A DNA stretch of 64,000 nt from Tubiluchus corallicola (GCA_030141605.1 JAQGDQ010000102.1:310961-374960); one strand, 5' to 3'; counted from the first letter of the stretch, positions 32,746 through 46,224 are shown. A program made the numbers and translations. Notes: generated from the letters alone by a model not told the origin.

Positions 32746-35700
32746 CAGGGGCGGAACTAGGAGGGGGTGCGCTCCCCCCCCCCCCCTGTCAAAATTTGCG
32801 CCCCCGCTGCCAAATCGGACAAATAATTTTTTTCAATATGAATTAGAATTAGGTAAAAAAATGTTTGGTAGCTTCAGTGTGCACGCAGACAAAACTCAGT
32901 GTGCATAGAGGTGCCTGTCACAGTGGAGGCCTACAGGGACCACACACAGTCACAGGCTCTACACACAGGCCAACAGGTCTGTGGGCACAGCTATAGGATG
33001 CTGGTGTAGCAGCGGTACTATGCTGAAATTTGAGAGTGCCTCTGTGCGTATAGGTACCATGGTGTAGCTTTTACGGTACAGCACGCCAAAACAAATTTGC
33101 TAAGCACACTATAGTAATAATTTCATTTCATTGTTTCATATAATTTCATTGTAGTACTGTATTTGTGTAATTCGGGCTACTTGGCCAAATGTATATCAAC
33201 GTGCCTTTACAGAACGTGGACTTTACATGGTTTGTGGTTTGTAGTAGAATAAAAATTAATCAAAATTGTTTCAGAAATCTGCGCAATATGTCTGGGAATA
33301 GGGAAGACGACAAAGTTGTACCACCTAGAAAACGGCAGAAAACTTTAGACTTTTTTATCCAAGGAAGTAAACAGGAATGAGCATGTAAAGATGCAACTGC
33401 AGAAGTCCAAAAAGATAATCCTGCCTCTGCCAGTGGAAAGGATCAATCAGTTTCAAAAGTTACAGAAGACGAGAAACAACCGGAGTCTTCTACTCAGAAC
33501 ATGAACACAAGAGCAAATGACTTAGGGCCTGTATCTGAGCAACCACGACAACCACATATGACGAAATATCCGAAAACTGGCCAAGGAAAGAATGCTCATT
33601 CTTTTCAGTATGGTTGGTTCGGGAAACACTCATGGCTCGAGTAGTCGAAGCAGACAGACGCAGCATTTTGATTTGCATGCAGGCATTTTGGTAAACAAAG
33701 ACTACTTGGACTGAAGTCGGATTTAAAAAATGGAAAGATGCAATGCATGATATGCAAAAGCACGAAGAGACGGAATCACACAAGGACAGCATATCAATGT
33801 GGGCCCTCTTCAAAAGCAGTAGCAGAACAGGTGACGTTCAAAAACGGATGGAACTTGCATACGCAAAAAAAGAGGAAAAAAGACAGTACGTACGCAGAAT
33901 TATAGCTACTGTAGAACTGTGCGCAAAACAGTGTCTTCCCCTGCGTGGTCACATCGAAACGGAAGTCAGTTCGGCCAAAGGAAATTTCCTTGAACTGCTC
34001 GCATATCTGAAAAAGTTTTATCCATTTCTGCAAACTTACACTCCACCAAAGAATGCCACGTATGCGAGTGGGAAAATTCAAAAAGAGGTCTTAGATATCA
34101 TGTCTCATGAAATTCTGTCAGAAGTGGTTCAAAGAGTGAAGAAGTCGGGGTGTTATGCAATCATGGAAGCAAGAGATGAAGCAAGAGATGGAAGGAGAGA
34201 ATTGCTAGCACTGTGTGCGAGATTTCTCAATGTTGACAATGGTAATGTAGAGGAACGCTTCGTAGGTTTTGACAGGTTGGAAGCATTTGATGCCAATTCA
34301 ATCACGCAGCATATCATGAAGTGCCTTGAAAAATGAAGATTGACGTGGCTGCGTGTGTGACACAGAGCTATGATGGCGCTAGTGTGATGAGTGGCACTGA
34401 CGGCGGCGTTCAAGCCAAATTCAGAGAAACTAATGAGGCTGCGGTGTATGTCCACTGTTACGGACATCAGCTCAACTTGGTCATCAGACACACGTGCGAA
34501 TGTGTTCCGGAGGTCAATGACTTCTTCAGTACAATGGAAAATGTATACACATTCTTCGAAAAGTCACTAGTCTGCCACGGAATGTTGGAAGAAGTTAAAA
34601 GAGAACTGGCATTGTCAGGCATCGGCGAATTAACACAGATATCAGAAACAAAGTGGGCGTGTCAAATCAGAGCATGCAAAGCAATGAAGAAGAACTACAA
34701 GGCGGTAGTTCAATGCTGGAAGGAATTGATGAGCCCGTTGCAGTTGGGTTGCTACAAAAACTGACCCGAAAAAGTTTGTGTATTGTTTGTTTCTTTTTGA
34801 GATGCTACTCGGTACATGTGAAATGTTGCACAAATTCCTCCAAAAAACGGACATCGATTTACTTCAGGCTGAAACGTACAAAAATGACGTGTGCGAGGAG
34901 TTGAGATCATTGCGTGACGTTGACAAATCAAATGAACTGGTGGCCAATGTCGTTTTTCAGTCGAAGCTTTTGTCAGTGACCTTGATGTCGAACTAACCAC
35001 TGATCGCAAATGGCAGAATAAACCGAGGAGTGGCTTACACGATTTTTTTGTCACTGCAAACATTGGATTTGCAAATAGCGTCTTGGGTGATAATGCATAC
35101 CTTCATCGAAACATCATGCTGCCATGTGTCGATAGAATCGTAGCAGAAATCGACGCGCAATTTTGTTCACTTGATCCTGAAATTCTCCGTGGAGTATCAG
35201 CACTTCACCCAACATCTGAAAATTTCTTGAGTATTGAGGATCTGACTAGTTTTGCTGAACACTGACATGACAGGAACATGACACAAAACAGAGATTGTGA
35301 TGGCCAAAAGAGTACTTGGTCGAGTTGAGGAACACACAATATTATCCCTTTGGAAGGCGCTCGACTGGTGATTTGTTTCCCATTCTAAAACGTGTTTTTC
35401 AGATTGGAGTCACTATTCCAGTCACTAGCTGCTCATGTGAACGGTGTTTCAGTGTTTTGCGAAGGCTGCATTCGTGGCTCCGTCGAACAATGAGGGAGGA
35501 ACGGTTAAATCATTTGGCAGTCATTCACATGGAGCGAGATGAGTGTGTCGGAAAACAAAGTCATCGACACGTTTTTAGCAAAAGAGCTGCGACGTTAAAA
35601 TTATGACACTTGTTGTCGTAACAAAGCTGGTGTGACTTTTTGAATGACGTATCATTCCACATTTCATTTTGACATTATTTCCTGCGTATTATTTTCTTAA

Positions 35701-35956
35701 AACTTGTGTGTGATAAATTTCTGTAAATAACAATTTAGTTAGAGGCACATTAATAACGTTAGGTTAACTGAGAGTTAATTTTCTCATTATTGCACTGTCC
35801 GCTATGCCGTCCTACACACATGCAAATTATAGGCCTGCATGCAGTATAAAAGGGGTTAAAAATTAGCTTAACCATTATTTAACCACTTCGGATACCTCGC
35901 CCATCCCAAAAAATTTTTGCGCCCCCCCCTGCTTGCCACATCTAGTTCCGCCCATG
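32746..35956 (+). mobile_element. hAT superfamily DNA transposon, 3211 bp, ends intact
   Basis: The left end CAGGGGCGGAACTAG and the right end, in reverse, CATGGGCGGAACTAG form 15-bp inverted repeats with one mismatch, followed inside by C-runs and a TTTGCGCCCCC word on both sides. A perfect 8-bp duplication (CAGCACAG) flanks the element, as expected for hAT. It encodes a decayed ZMYM1-like transposase in the direction of the plus strand. Confidence 0.95.
33288..35606 (+). pseudogene. ZMYM1-like hAT transposase, multiply disrupted
   Basis: Starts near 33288 with MSGNREDD..PPRKRQKTLDFF; a TGA follows at 33378. A TTF-type zinc-finger region shows as YGWFGKHSWLE with stops and frame changes at 33640-33720, then GFKKWKDAMHDMQKHEETESH. 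The DUF4371-like segment includes RGHIETEVSSAKGNFLELL and DEARDGRRELLALCARF. After a frame shift at 34333 come YDGASVMSG, VYVHCYGHQLNLVIRH and SETKWACQIRACKA from the RNase H-fold part. Further breaks occur near 34764, 34996 and 35262. The C-terminal hAT dimerisation motif is FPILKRVFQIGVTIPVTSCS and ERCFSVLRRL, ending at 35606. With at least six lesions it cannot make transposase, yet its intact ends could still be moved by an active relative. Confidence 0.9.
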
Positions 35957-35964
35957 CAGCACAG
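35957..35964. repeat. Right 8-bp target-site duplication of the hAT element
   Basis: CAGCACAG, identical to the left copy. Confidence 0.9.
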
Positions 35965-36529
35965 GGGGGTTGAAAAAGAACTTCGAAATACACCCCTCCC
36001 GTTTCATCCATTATACATATCTCCTAGGAAAATCATCAGCACTTTGTAGACTGTTTCATCCTCTTTCTGTGAGTGTGTTCATTTTTCCCAGCATGCCCAA
36101 ACGGTTGCACAAATTGAGTTTTTCTAGAGGCTGTTTGAGCAGTTTTCTGCAAGATTTGCGTGGTTGCGTCCGAGAAAATGCTTGTAGCGGGTATTAGTGA
36201 GTGGCCCTTCCGCGAAATGTAAATATAACTATAATTACTAGTATTTTGTACATATATGTATATATATACCGCCGATTAATATATAGATGCCATTGCCAAA
36301 TATTATACCACCAACAAATGTTTATCGAAACAAAATTACTCTTGATATATAAAGGAATTGATTGTTAGTGACCTATATATAATTATTAACTTGCTTTTCA
36401 TTTAACCCATTATTTTACACATTTAAACAATGCGCGGTGCGAAATTGGAACTTTTATCCCCACTTCGGAATTAGACTTCAAGCGAGTCAGTGTGTTTTTC
36501 TTCTTCGCAAAACATCTTCTTCAACCAAT
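35965..36529. other. Possible remainder of the Helitron-like host element, then intergenic
   Basis: 36150-36235 (GCGTGGTTGCGTCCGAGAAA onwards, then GTAGCGGGTATTAGTGAGTG) weakly resembles the GAGTTGGGTCCGGGAAAACG..GTTGCGGGGCG block of the Helitron family. From 36290 on nothing is recognised until the candidate exon. Confidence 0.3.
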
Positions 36530-37332
36530 ATGCTTCGCTTCGTCGTAAGTAATCATTGTATTTTTTTCAAAGCTTCTCCATTAGGCTCCATGTGAGCGTT
36601 TAGTATTATTATTCACACCAGTTTTTATTTTGTTGCAAGCAAATTTTATTGCAATTGTAAATTTTATCCTGATTCACCGATCAGTTGTCTGTGATGTTTT
36701 TCCAAGTATTTTGCTTAATAATATATAGATAAAATGTTTTTATTACATTAAATTTTTTAGCTCTTAAATTATTTTCTTGAAACTTTTATGAACAACTATA
36801 AGTATTTTTATAATCGCTTTAGATTTTCGTCAGTGTATGTGTGGTGGTAGTGCGGCGAGGGAAAATTAAATAAGCGTGGAGTTTGCGAAGGTAATATAAA
36901 GATTTTAGCAAACACTATGCCTACGCATTAACATTTATTATCAAAGAGAAAATATCTAAAATGATGATCTAAAACATACAAAATTCAAGTCTAAAGTTTT
37001 ATGAATAACACGTTGGGATTAAAATGAATGTAAGTGAAAAATAATAATTTTTTACGTTGTTTGAAAAATCTTTACAGAAATTCGAGGGATTAAACATCAA
37101 CAAACCCGCAGAACATCCAAGATACAGACTCCACAACGTAAACAGACAGGAAAACCAACAACAAGAACAGGAGTTACAACAACAGCAAGCACTACAATAT
37201 GCAGAACCACAGTGGCAACAAACAACTCAATTTATGGCATATATGCAAACACAAATAGACAGAATTTCAAACATGCAACAACAACAACACCACCAGCAAC
37301 TTTTACATCAGCAGCAACAACAACATCAGTAA
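36530..37332 (+). CDS. Gln-rich reading frame, candidate two-exon gene or gag remnant
   Basis: A tiny first exon (36530-36544, ATG CTT CGC TTC GTC) is followed directly by GTAAGT, a strong donor. TCTTTACAG at 37070-37077 is a good acceptor, and the phase-0 join would give MLRFV then KFEGLNINKPAEHPRYRLHN, followed by glutamine-rich sequence and a stop at 37330. About 40% of the second exon is Gln. No domain is recognised. A stop is soon followed by more Gln/His-rich sequence and, at 37419-37461, by NARFLCDRGRTLV, which recalls a retropepsin FL-x-D-T-G motif with T changed to R. That suggests an alternative reading as a decayed gag-protease segment of an LTR-type retroelement. Confidence 0.35.
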
Positions 37333-37418
37333 CAACTTCATCAACAACATCATCAGAACAACAGACAAGACATACCTTTCAGAAACAAAATCAGATGACA
37401 CATCAATGACACAGAAAT

Positions 37419-37461
37419 AACGCACGGTTTCTGTGTGACCGTGGTAGGACGTTGGTATAGC
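37419..37461 (+). pseudogene. Possible retropepsin-like fragment (degenerate)
   Basis: In the frame NARFLCDRGRTLV, the FLCDRG part matches the aspartic protease pattern F-L-x-D-(T/S)-G except for Arg in place of Thr. It lies about 90 bp after the Gln-rich frame ends, the order expected for gag then protease. The motif is short, so this is only suggestive. Confidence 0.22.
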
Positions 37462-38876
37462 TTGTGATTTTCCAACGTCTTACGAGCAAAACCGAAGAAA
37501 ATGTTTTGGGGGGGATGCAACTTTGAGGCCCGATTCCATTAGGAAGAAAGCCGTGAAATTTAATAAAATTAGTGTCAAATTTTAAGCTACGGTTAGCTCT
37601 TTTAATTAAAGGAAACTTATTTTTGACCTTTGGGGGTTACCAGTTTAAATAATAAGCATGCAGTAATTTAGGAAACGCAGTGGTCTTCACAGAAACTGTA
37701 AAAAGACAAAACAGGACTACACTGTACTCACACAATCATATAATTTACCACATTAATAAAACAAAAAAGAAATTGCAAAGGATTCGCGGCTGGGGACTCG
37801 TACTGAACTCTAGTCACAAAATTCCGACTCAAGTCGAAAGACATGGATTTGACTGCTATGGGTAATAACGGTTATTACTACATAGGTTTAGGCTGTTAAC
37901 CCCAGGAAGTTCATGTGTTTCCTTGTCATTATAAAACTGTAAGATCCATAATTTAAAAATTATGCAGTGCTTGTATGCGTCTCTTGAAGAAGTACACGTT
38001 CCGAACAAGTGCAGAGTTTTACTGTTAGGAGAAAAAATAGAAAAGCGAGCAAAACCTCAAACTTTAATGATCAAATACAGAACTGACAATGGACAAGCCT
38101 GTGGTAATGCATAATGCAGGTACAACTGCTAATGCTCCAAACTGAATAAAGATCTTAAGTATATCTGGTAACATAACCAGCGAAGACAGAGTGCAAAGAA
38201 AAAATACCCTGTGGAGAAATAGTGGCATTTCAAAACTAAAGATCGGTAACTGGAGTGGGCTTATAGAATGCGGTTCCTCTGAGCTAACGATACCCGACAA
38301 GGCAGTTTCTTAGAGAGACATCCCCACATACAGAATATGAGGGGGCTTATATCCAAATTTTAACACTTAAGATGACAAAATGATATTGCCGCTTAATTCA
38401 CACTTAAAATGAAAGCAGAATTACCAATTTGAAAACTAGTTCTGACTGAAGCTACGTGTCATTATTGAAATTTGTTACAATTACACAAAGCTTCTGCCAA
38501 TAACTTTACTTATTTGTTTTATTCGCGTTTTACTTTTAAAGTAATTAAGCCTGTACATGTATATATGTCAGAAAATTAATTCAACATGTAGGAAATAAAG
38601 TTGAAATGTAAAAGTTTGGTCAAATACAAAATTAACATTTTAACTACCCATGCTTGTTTCTTTCAACCAGAAACGAGAAAAACAATGAGGTTTGGCAAAC
38701 AGCGCACACTCATTCATTATGACGCCAATCGGTTTTCAGTCCAGACATAGTAGTTCGTCCGACATAATTGTCAGAACAGACTTATATAGATAGATGAAAT
38801 CAAAATGCCAGTCATGTTCTAACTTTTGTGTCGGACGTACCATGCTGAGCAGAGTGTCATCGCTGTATATTGGATG
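37462..38876. other. Intergenic, no supported feature
   Basis: A G-run (GGGGGGG, near 37507) and short open frames only. Confidence 0.45.
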
Positions 38877-38975
38877 TGCACTGCATAATCACTACATAGT
38901 GGTTAATCACTGCATAATCACTGTATGGTGGTTATACTCTGCTTAATCACTACATAGTGGTTATACATGCATAGT
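38877..38975. repeat. Short tandem repeat of about 28-33 bp, three copies
   Basis: The words CTGCATAATCACT--AT-GTGGTTA recur three times with small differences. The arms ACTACATAGTGGT are nearly self-complementary. Confidence 0.75.
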
Positions 38976-41900
38976 ATATACTAATAATGCTACTTGCTAC
39001 CTACATTTTCCTGCATTAGTTCAGCAGACTTGGACTTAGATTCAGTATTGGACTTGCGAGTGGTGGACTTGGACTTATTGTACTTCAAGATTTTGGCACT
39101 TTTTTACCCTCTGTTCGTACAAACCATACAACACAAACACATTACACACTGTCACACAATTTGAATTTCTTTTTGTAATAAACTACAGACTATGCTTGAA
39201 CAACTGGAATATGCAAATCTAGAATAATCAAGTAACTGTCCGGAGTGCTGCCATATTTAATGTGCATCTATAGCCCTTTTTACTGGGCTTTTACAAACAA
39301 AAGACCACCCAAGAAGCCTGAAAGGAACTATGGAGTAGATGGTATGGGAGGTCTTTCCAGGTAAATTCCGGGAAAAATACAATGAAACAGCATGAAGTCA
39401 TCCCCAAGCACACATTGTAATGTTTGTAAAAACTTGGAGACACTCGACTGTGACTTGCAGTTCAATGGCAACACTGTAAAAACAAACGTTGAGCAACAAT
39501 CAACATTAGTCATTCACATAAATAACTGCTTACAGATGGGTCAATTTTGTATCTCTAATTTTGCTAACTAACAAACACCATTCGGATTTCTGTTTTACAT
39601 AACTGATAAGTGACCACCAAATAATGTGGAAATGTTTATAAGATGCTGTTATTGCAGATCGACAATTATTCATTAATTTTTGCTGATGAGCTCATTATTT
39701 TAGTAATGAGTAGTGTTAAAGAAATATTGGAGTTGGAGTGATCTGCAAAACACACGACCCCAAAAAGAGAGAAAAGGTTAAAAAAGAAGGCATATAATGT
39801 GCTTACTGAAGCTTTCATCGACTTCGTCTAAGATAAGCGACTGCTGAAAATGATTCTGCAGCATCCTCACAGTCAAAGGTGAACCATCTCGCATATCCGG
39901 CAAATCTAAGACTTCCTTTGCTACTGATGCAGCAGGAAGCTGCCGACGCTGATACTGTAAAACAATCTGGACCTAGAAGACGGCTTTGCTTCCCACGTGA
40001 CTTGTAATTGTAAGGAATGTACCAAAAAATCATTTAAAGGGGAATTTGCTAAAGCAAAGGCGTGTTAGTCTGCAGGTGTGTTATTAGTGGACACATAATA
40101 CCCTTTTGTATACAGACAAGCACATGCAAAGATTGTGGAAGACAGCATCCCAATGCTCCATATTGAGACATGTACAAGAATTACCAGAGACTCAATCCCA
40201 AATGTGGAAGTAGGAAGTTACAGGACTATATTGATAATATCTAACTTGTGCTGATTAGACGTCTTCAGTAGGTAAGTATGAGTTGTCAAATCTATTCAAA
40301 ATACTTCAAAACATCATAAATATTCATCTTTGGCAACTAGGGGCCTGGCCAGCACATTGGTTAAACTACCGACAGGATTGGACTCCAGCACTCAAGATCG
40401 CGGCGGCCACTGCTGAACTAAAATGTTAGTTCTTGCTTCTTGCAAGGGCTGGAAAATGTTTTAAGTACTGTTTATTTTCTACGCTTTGTAAATGTTATGT
40501 ACGGGTTATTACCTAGTTATTACTCATTGTCTTACAAGGCGTACAAGCCAGGACACAAATCTGCCCTAAATCTGAGCGAATGCCCAAAAAATATGGGACA
40601 GACTTGATATCATTTGTCCGGTGATTTTTTGACTGTAAAACATCGCAAATTTTTGTGCCATTGGCGCAATCATTCAATCACACTATTAATATTTTTTGTC
40701 AGAAGTATCGATTTTGTGCCACAAACAAAATTTTGAGGTAAATATCACCGCCATCCCCCTAGGCGCGGCTTATATTGTCTCATGTTTAGACTGTAAGATT
40801 TTGACATTATCACTTTCCCCATGATATATTTGTCTATATTTCTGTATCTATCTTCTAGTGCTAATCTACCTGCATCGATAATTCTTTCTCTATTATTTAG
40901 ATATTATGGTTTTGATTACTTGTACTACTCTTCAGTGATAGGATTATGCTGCTACAATAGGAACAGTATTTTGGACTTAGAGAAATTAATTCTGACTGAG
41001 TTTTGTAGTTTTTTCACTTTTGTACTGATATTCATAATCTTCTATGTATAGCCATGAAGCTTATTCATATAAAAAGTATAAAAAATGAACGGATGTATAA
41101 AAATGAACGGATTTCTATTTCATATGTATATACCAAGTGTTGTCAGATTCTTTCGCTAGCAATGACTCTCAATCTTAACAATCGGTACTTCTTTTCTATT
41201 AGAGGGCTTATTGTTTAGTCTTTCCTGGTATCCACTAGCGATTCAGTGTGTAGAGAATGCCCTGAATCAGGGTTGGGCTCGGTACTAGGGGCATGCATGA
41301 TGTCCTGTCCAGAAATCCATCAGAAGAGGCAATTATTCATATTTGTAGTCATATGAAAATTCCGACAGAACTAAACCAATTTAAGATGAAATTCGCAAAT
41401 TTCTGGCAATTTCCATGGCAAAGGAATCTATTGCTACTAGGAATGGAGAGCACTAGTCACAGAAAATGCAGGTTAAACGTGGCTAAACGTCTACTGTCAT
41501 ATACGACCTGAGCCAAGTATGTCTACCTTTTACACATGGGCGGAATTACTATGGAAAGTAAAAAAGTGTGTTGATATGGCAATTTTTTCTAACAGTGCCC
41601 CCTCTATATAATGTCATTCATAATATTATCTCAGCTCGTGCATTTTCATGAAATTTAGAATACAGATTTGTCACTTATAATCCCGCATATAGATAGAAAA
41701 AATATTAAAAAACTACAAAAAAGGCGAATTTTGCTGATTTTTGTGAAATTTTAAAGTGCAAGTACTAAATACTGGAACAGGCTCCAGCGAATTTTCTTTT
41801 TTATATTATTAGTGAGGATGATGGTTAACACATACATGAAAACCAGAAGTTCTGTAGCCCCGCAGTGGGCGAGTTATGAGCCTTACAACTTAACCTCTCC

Positions 41901-43022
41901 CTGGACTCCTAACAAAGAGCCGAATTTGAAAAATCCCGTTCTTTGATACCATTAATAGTATGTCAGAAAAAGTTAGGATATCAGAAGACAATGTCTGGGT
42001 CTATGTACCAGCCAACTTACATCGACCCATCTATAATAGTTCCCCCCAAAATAACGATTTTTTGCCTCTTTTGAGGTCAATTTCTTGATGTGGTCATTTC
42101 TCTGCTAATAGTAGCTCGATCGATTTGATATCTTGGTTACATGGTTTTGGGAGGTCGCCCCTCCTGTTAGAAAAAAATGATATAAATTCGTCACCCCTCA
42201 TGTGCCGCCCTCTGCATGGTGCTCTCGCGGACTCCTCCAACACCATGATACCAGTGGAAACATTGGAAAATTCTTACATGTGTTTGAATTTACTTTGACT
42301 AAGAGCAAGCATTATGCAAAATGCACTAGGATTTACAATTTTCTGTTGCTCAGAGCTCAAGTAAAATCATGACATCTTCATGAAAGTTGATCACAACAAA
42401 AAAAAGAATACTTTTTATCAGAGCTGAAATAGATTAAGCCCATCACTCCACAATTACCTCACATTTTAATGAAAGCGAGCGTGGAGCACACAGAACAACA
42501 GAAATGCTGCCTCAGTAGCTGGGGGTAAATCAAAAACTTTATTGGAACATTAGTAAGTGCTTGCGCAATCCTAATATTTCCTCTCCTGTTTTAGCAAAGC
42601 AATATTGGCATAGTTTCCGGAATTGAGGCCAACTATACGTGATTAAGATAACATATTATTAATGGCCCTAACTTTGCGCGCAAATAGAGAGCGACGGAAC
42701 TCCAACAAAACATCACTGGCCAAAGATCAAAGGTCACTAACAAGCGGTCAGTTGTACTGATTGACCTTTTGTGAACATGTAAACAGTGTGGCTTTCAGAA
42801 CAGGTACTTTGCCTTATACTTTATTTTTACACAAGCTGCACTGCTTACGACGTTCTACTTCTAGGTTTATGATTCACTCCTCCAAATCTATCAAGATCTG
42901 CTCAACATCACCGAATTTGTCAAAGAATCATCTGGATACAACAAAAAGAGCGAACTTCAAAATTCTTTGCAAGATTTGACGAAGCTCGTTCTTGTTTCAT
43001 CTTACTCTATGTCGCCAACAAA
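38976..43022. other. Intergenic, no supported gene
   Basis: Two stretches have a loosely tRNA-SINE-like look: 40341-40420 (GGGGCCTGGCCAGCACATTG, GGATTGGACTCC) and 41225-41295 (AATCAGGGTTGGGCTCGGTA). Neither can be folded into a tRNA by eye. At 39030-39080 the word GGACTT recurs several times. Short open frames lack any recognised domain. Confidence 0.4.
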
Positions 43023-43523
43023 AATACGCGAACGTTCTACCTAGTGTTCGTTTGCTTACCTAACACAAAGCCAGTAGCAGCAGCTTTTACTGAATTAAAG
43101 CTATGAGGTTATAGGCAGAGTATAATGGATGACGTCAGAACAATGGCTTTGCGTCAGCAGTTTTCCAAGCGAAAATTTCCAAAAATAGAACGTCTAATTA
43201 ACTCGTCGGTACTCCTCTTGGTGGACCTGCCTTTACACATACGAATTCTAAATATGCCTATGACACTCACCGCTGAACGGGCTATCTATCATAGCCAGCA
43301 CCACCCATGGCCCGTTCCCGTTCTCCAGATCTCAGCCATATAACTTTTGCAAAAAAACGGCCGAAAAATGGCCATTTTTGGAGGTTTCCCCCCCCCCCCG
43401 TTCGTCCCGGTGGGCCCGATTCGAAAAATAAACCCCCGATGGCACGACACTAGATCGAGACCTTTCGTTTGATGTATAGATCGCCGCAAATTGTGCCATC
43501 GTCGAAGCTGTAGCCTCGAATCT

Positions 43524-43555
<32 letters not shown>

Positions 43556-43590
43556 TACATATATATCACATACCAAGAAAATTAATATAT
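43023..43590 (-). mobile_element. Helitron-like element, copy H (3' end missing)
   Basis: Starts abruptly at AATACGCGAACGTTCTACCT, so the hairpin/CTAG terminus is lost. Continues through the TGACGTCA at 43130-43137, the MDDV frame (open here), an internal deletion of the GC-rich middle, a C-run, the GATTCGAAAAATAAACC block and a TA microsatellite to a mutated TTAATTTTC end. Confidence 0.7.
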
Positions 43591-46224
43591 ACGATGTATC
43601 GTGGAAAAACGCTGAGAGAAAACTCTGCAGTGCAAGTCTCAACCAAGGCCAGTGACGTAAAAAAATTTAATGATCCACATGGTAAGATGGCGAGAACGGC
43701 CACAGAACTGCGGACAAATTTTTCACCGTAAATGACCAACAATAAAAGCCAAAGAATTTGAAAGAAACCCTTGCTATTGGCAGAAAAAAACACAATGCTT
43801 CCTTGACAGAAGTAACAACATGTCAGAAGTCATTCTGCCTACCGCATGTGAATATTTGTCTGTTTTTTCTAAACATATGTGTTCAACTCCTATATCCTTG
43901 AATGAGGAAGTAGTATAACTTTAGTTTTCCCAGAACAGAAAATAGTGTTTAATGCATCGCGAGCGCACAGCAGGATAAAAAAATTTCAATACAAATTTTA
44001 ACAATTTCATGTGTTATTTCTCAGCTTTAAATAAATAATTTAAATAGCTTTAAAGAAAGTTTAAAGAGAACTTTATTAACTATTTCGGGTATTAATTACT
44101 TCAAGTTTTAATTAGAGAATTTTAATACTTTTAAAGAGTTTTATCGAAACTGTTCTGATGAGTGTAGCATCGGAAGCTTATCTATAAAAGAAATCATGAA
44201 ACATGTTTACTCCACAGCTGTTATTTTTCAAATTTTAAATACATCATATGTGCTTCTAAAACTTAAAAAATAATTGCACACAGTTAACAAAGTTATAGGT
44301 GGCCTATAGATAAGCTTCCTGTCAATACATCTTCACCAGACAAAAACTGAGATTCCATTTGAGCATCTCATGGTAATTCAAACATGGCCTGAGCTAAAGT
44401 AGATAATTAAACTTTAGGACTAGACTCAATAATAGCAAAGCACAAAAATTGCAATAAAAAGCTCTGTGTACAAATATTTAATAACACATCACTTTAAGTA
44501 GGATGGAACACACAACGAATGTGACTTAAATGTCTAGAGTAACGACAGCGATGACAACACTGCTGCAGCCAAAAACAACAGAATCAGCAACAGCAGCATC
44601 TGTAGTAATGCCAACCGATATGCCCTGTTCAGTGAAAAAAATTACTGACACCCACAATCAACAAGAACAAAAACAACAAAAAATACATTGTACGTGGTCA
44701 CTGTTGTTAACAACATCAAGAACAACTGCAATACTATCATCATCGGCAACAACAACAGCAACAGGAGCAGCAACACTGACAAACATATACTGGGATGGAA
44801 GATTTTCGATCGTCTCTGGGGAATGCGAGTCACAAAAGTGTAATAAGTACAACAGCTACTGTTGGTAACAACATGGCAACTCTTTATTACTTACGATATT
44901 TTGGTACAGTCTTGCATTATCAAAGAGTTCTTACAAGCCTAGAAATATACATTAAATTATAAACTAATGAAGGCCACTACCCTGCATAATTGCTGCATAA
45001 TCAATAGCCACCCAAACTACTTTTGCTTTAGCTGGTTTGATAAAGTGCGCTGACGGTGCTACAAGGCTGCATCAATACGTAAGCAAGAAAAATATACCTA
45101 TCCACAGTACCCTGCATTATTTAGCCTGGAAAGTGTTATACCTGTGGCTGCTGTGTTATACCTGCAGCAGGTATGTTAACTGACAGAGAAAGAGGAACAC
45201 AAAGCAGTAAGATCATGATTAAAGTAAATCATAAAATAAAATTGAAAATACTTTCTCGAATACTCTAAAAGGCATAAATATACAGCTAAGCACGAGGGAT
45301 GTGTTTCGCGATTGTGCCATGATGGTCATGGTACAACTCAAAATTTCTGTTGCCTCTTTTTAACGGTTCTGTGATTGTGGTCAGTGGTTTTATGCTTCCG
45401 TTTTCCCATGTTTTTTATTTGCTGAACCGCTGTATTTTTACCGTTTTTTATTTGTGTGCTTCTGTGTTTTTTCAATGTGAATGTATCATTTTTAGTGCAA
45501 TAATGTTATGTTAATGATATCAAATTTTCGCAAAAATAATATTAGTACAGTATGTGATCTTGCAAGAAATATATGGTCCTAAAATATCAATAAGGTTCAA
45601 TCTGAAACTTGGGGTTAATTTTGTATGATTTAAAATACTTTGACAGTATACTGCAACAGTGGGGTTTACCAGACAACCGGAATGCATTTTGTCGTTATCC
45701 AGCTGCGAAACAGCTGGGGACTAAATAACACAATGGTTTTTATCAGGCGTCCCAAAGGAAATGATCAAGCAGAGCTGCTTCACGGAACTTGCGTGTTGAC
45801 AACGATATCACCATTGCCGTAGGAACTTACCTTGGAAAAAAATAAACAAAGTCACAAATGAGGAGTCCATTCATTGTGACAAACGAGGACGAAAAGAGGA
45901 GTGTATAATACTTTTGTTTAAGAGCTGGGTCTAGAGTGTAGACGATGGAATGTTTCAGCAATCTTTCAGAGTGACATGGGAGCAGTTTGCCCCGCTCTTG
46001 TTTATTCTGCTTCAGTACTTGATAAAATTTCACGTAGCATATAAAATTATACGTGAAAAACAATATTTAGCCATTTGCATAAGGCAATTTTAATTAGTAC
46101 AACAGTACTAATGATACTAAAATGTAATAAACCAATTTTTGAAGCCATACTTGACCAAAAGGAAAATGATAAGAATAATAAGAAAACTGTTCCCACAGAC
46201 CTGGATTTGCACCATAATCTAGTG
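43591..46224. other. Intergenic: Thr/Gln-rich open frame, otherwise nothing recognised
   Basis: A 112-codon plus-strand frame at 44530-44868 is rich in Thr, Ala and Gln because of CAA/ACA trinucleotide bias. It begins MSRVTTAMTTLL and ends near two Cys. No signal peptide, splice context or repeat unit supports it as a gene. Confidence 0.35.

Noticed and set aside
44530-44868. 112-codon Thr/Gln-rich gene
   Set aside because: Composition comes from CAA/ACA bias; no signal peptide, repeat unit or splice context was found. Kept only as a note.
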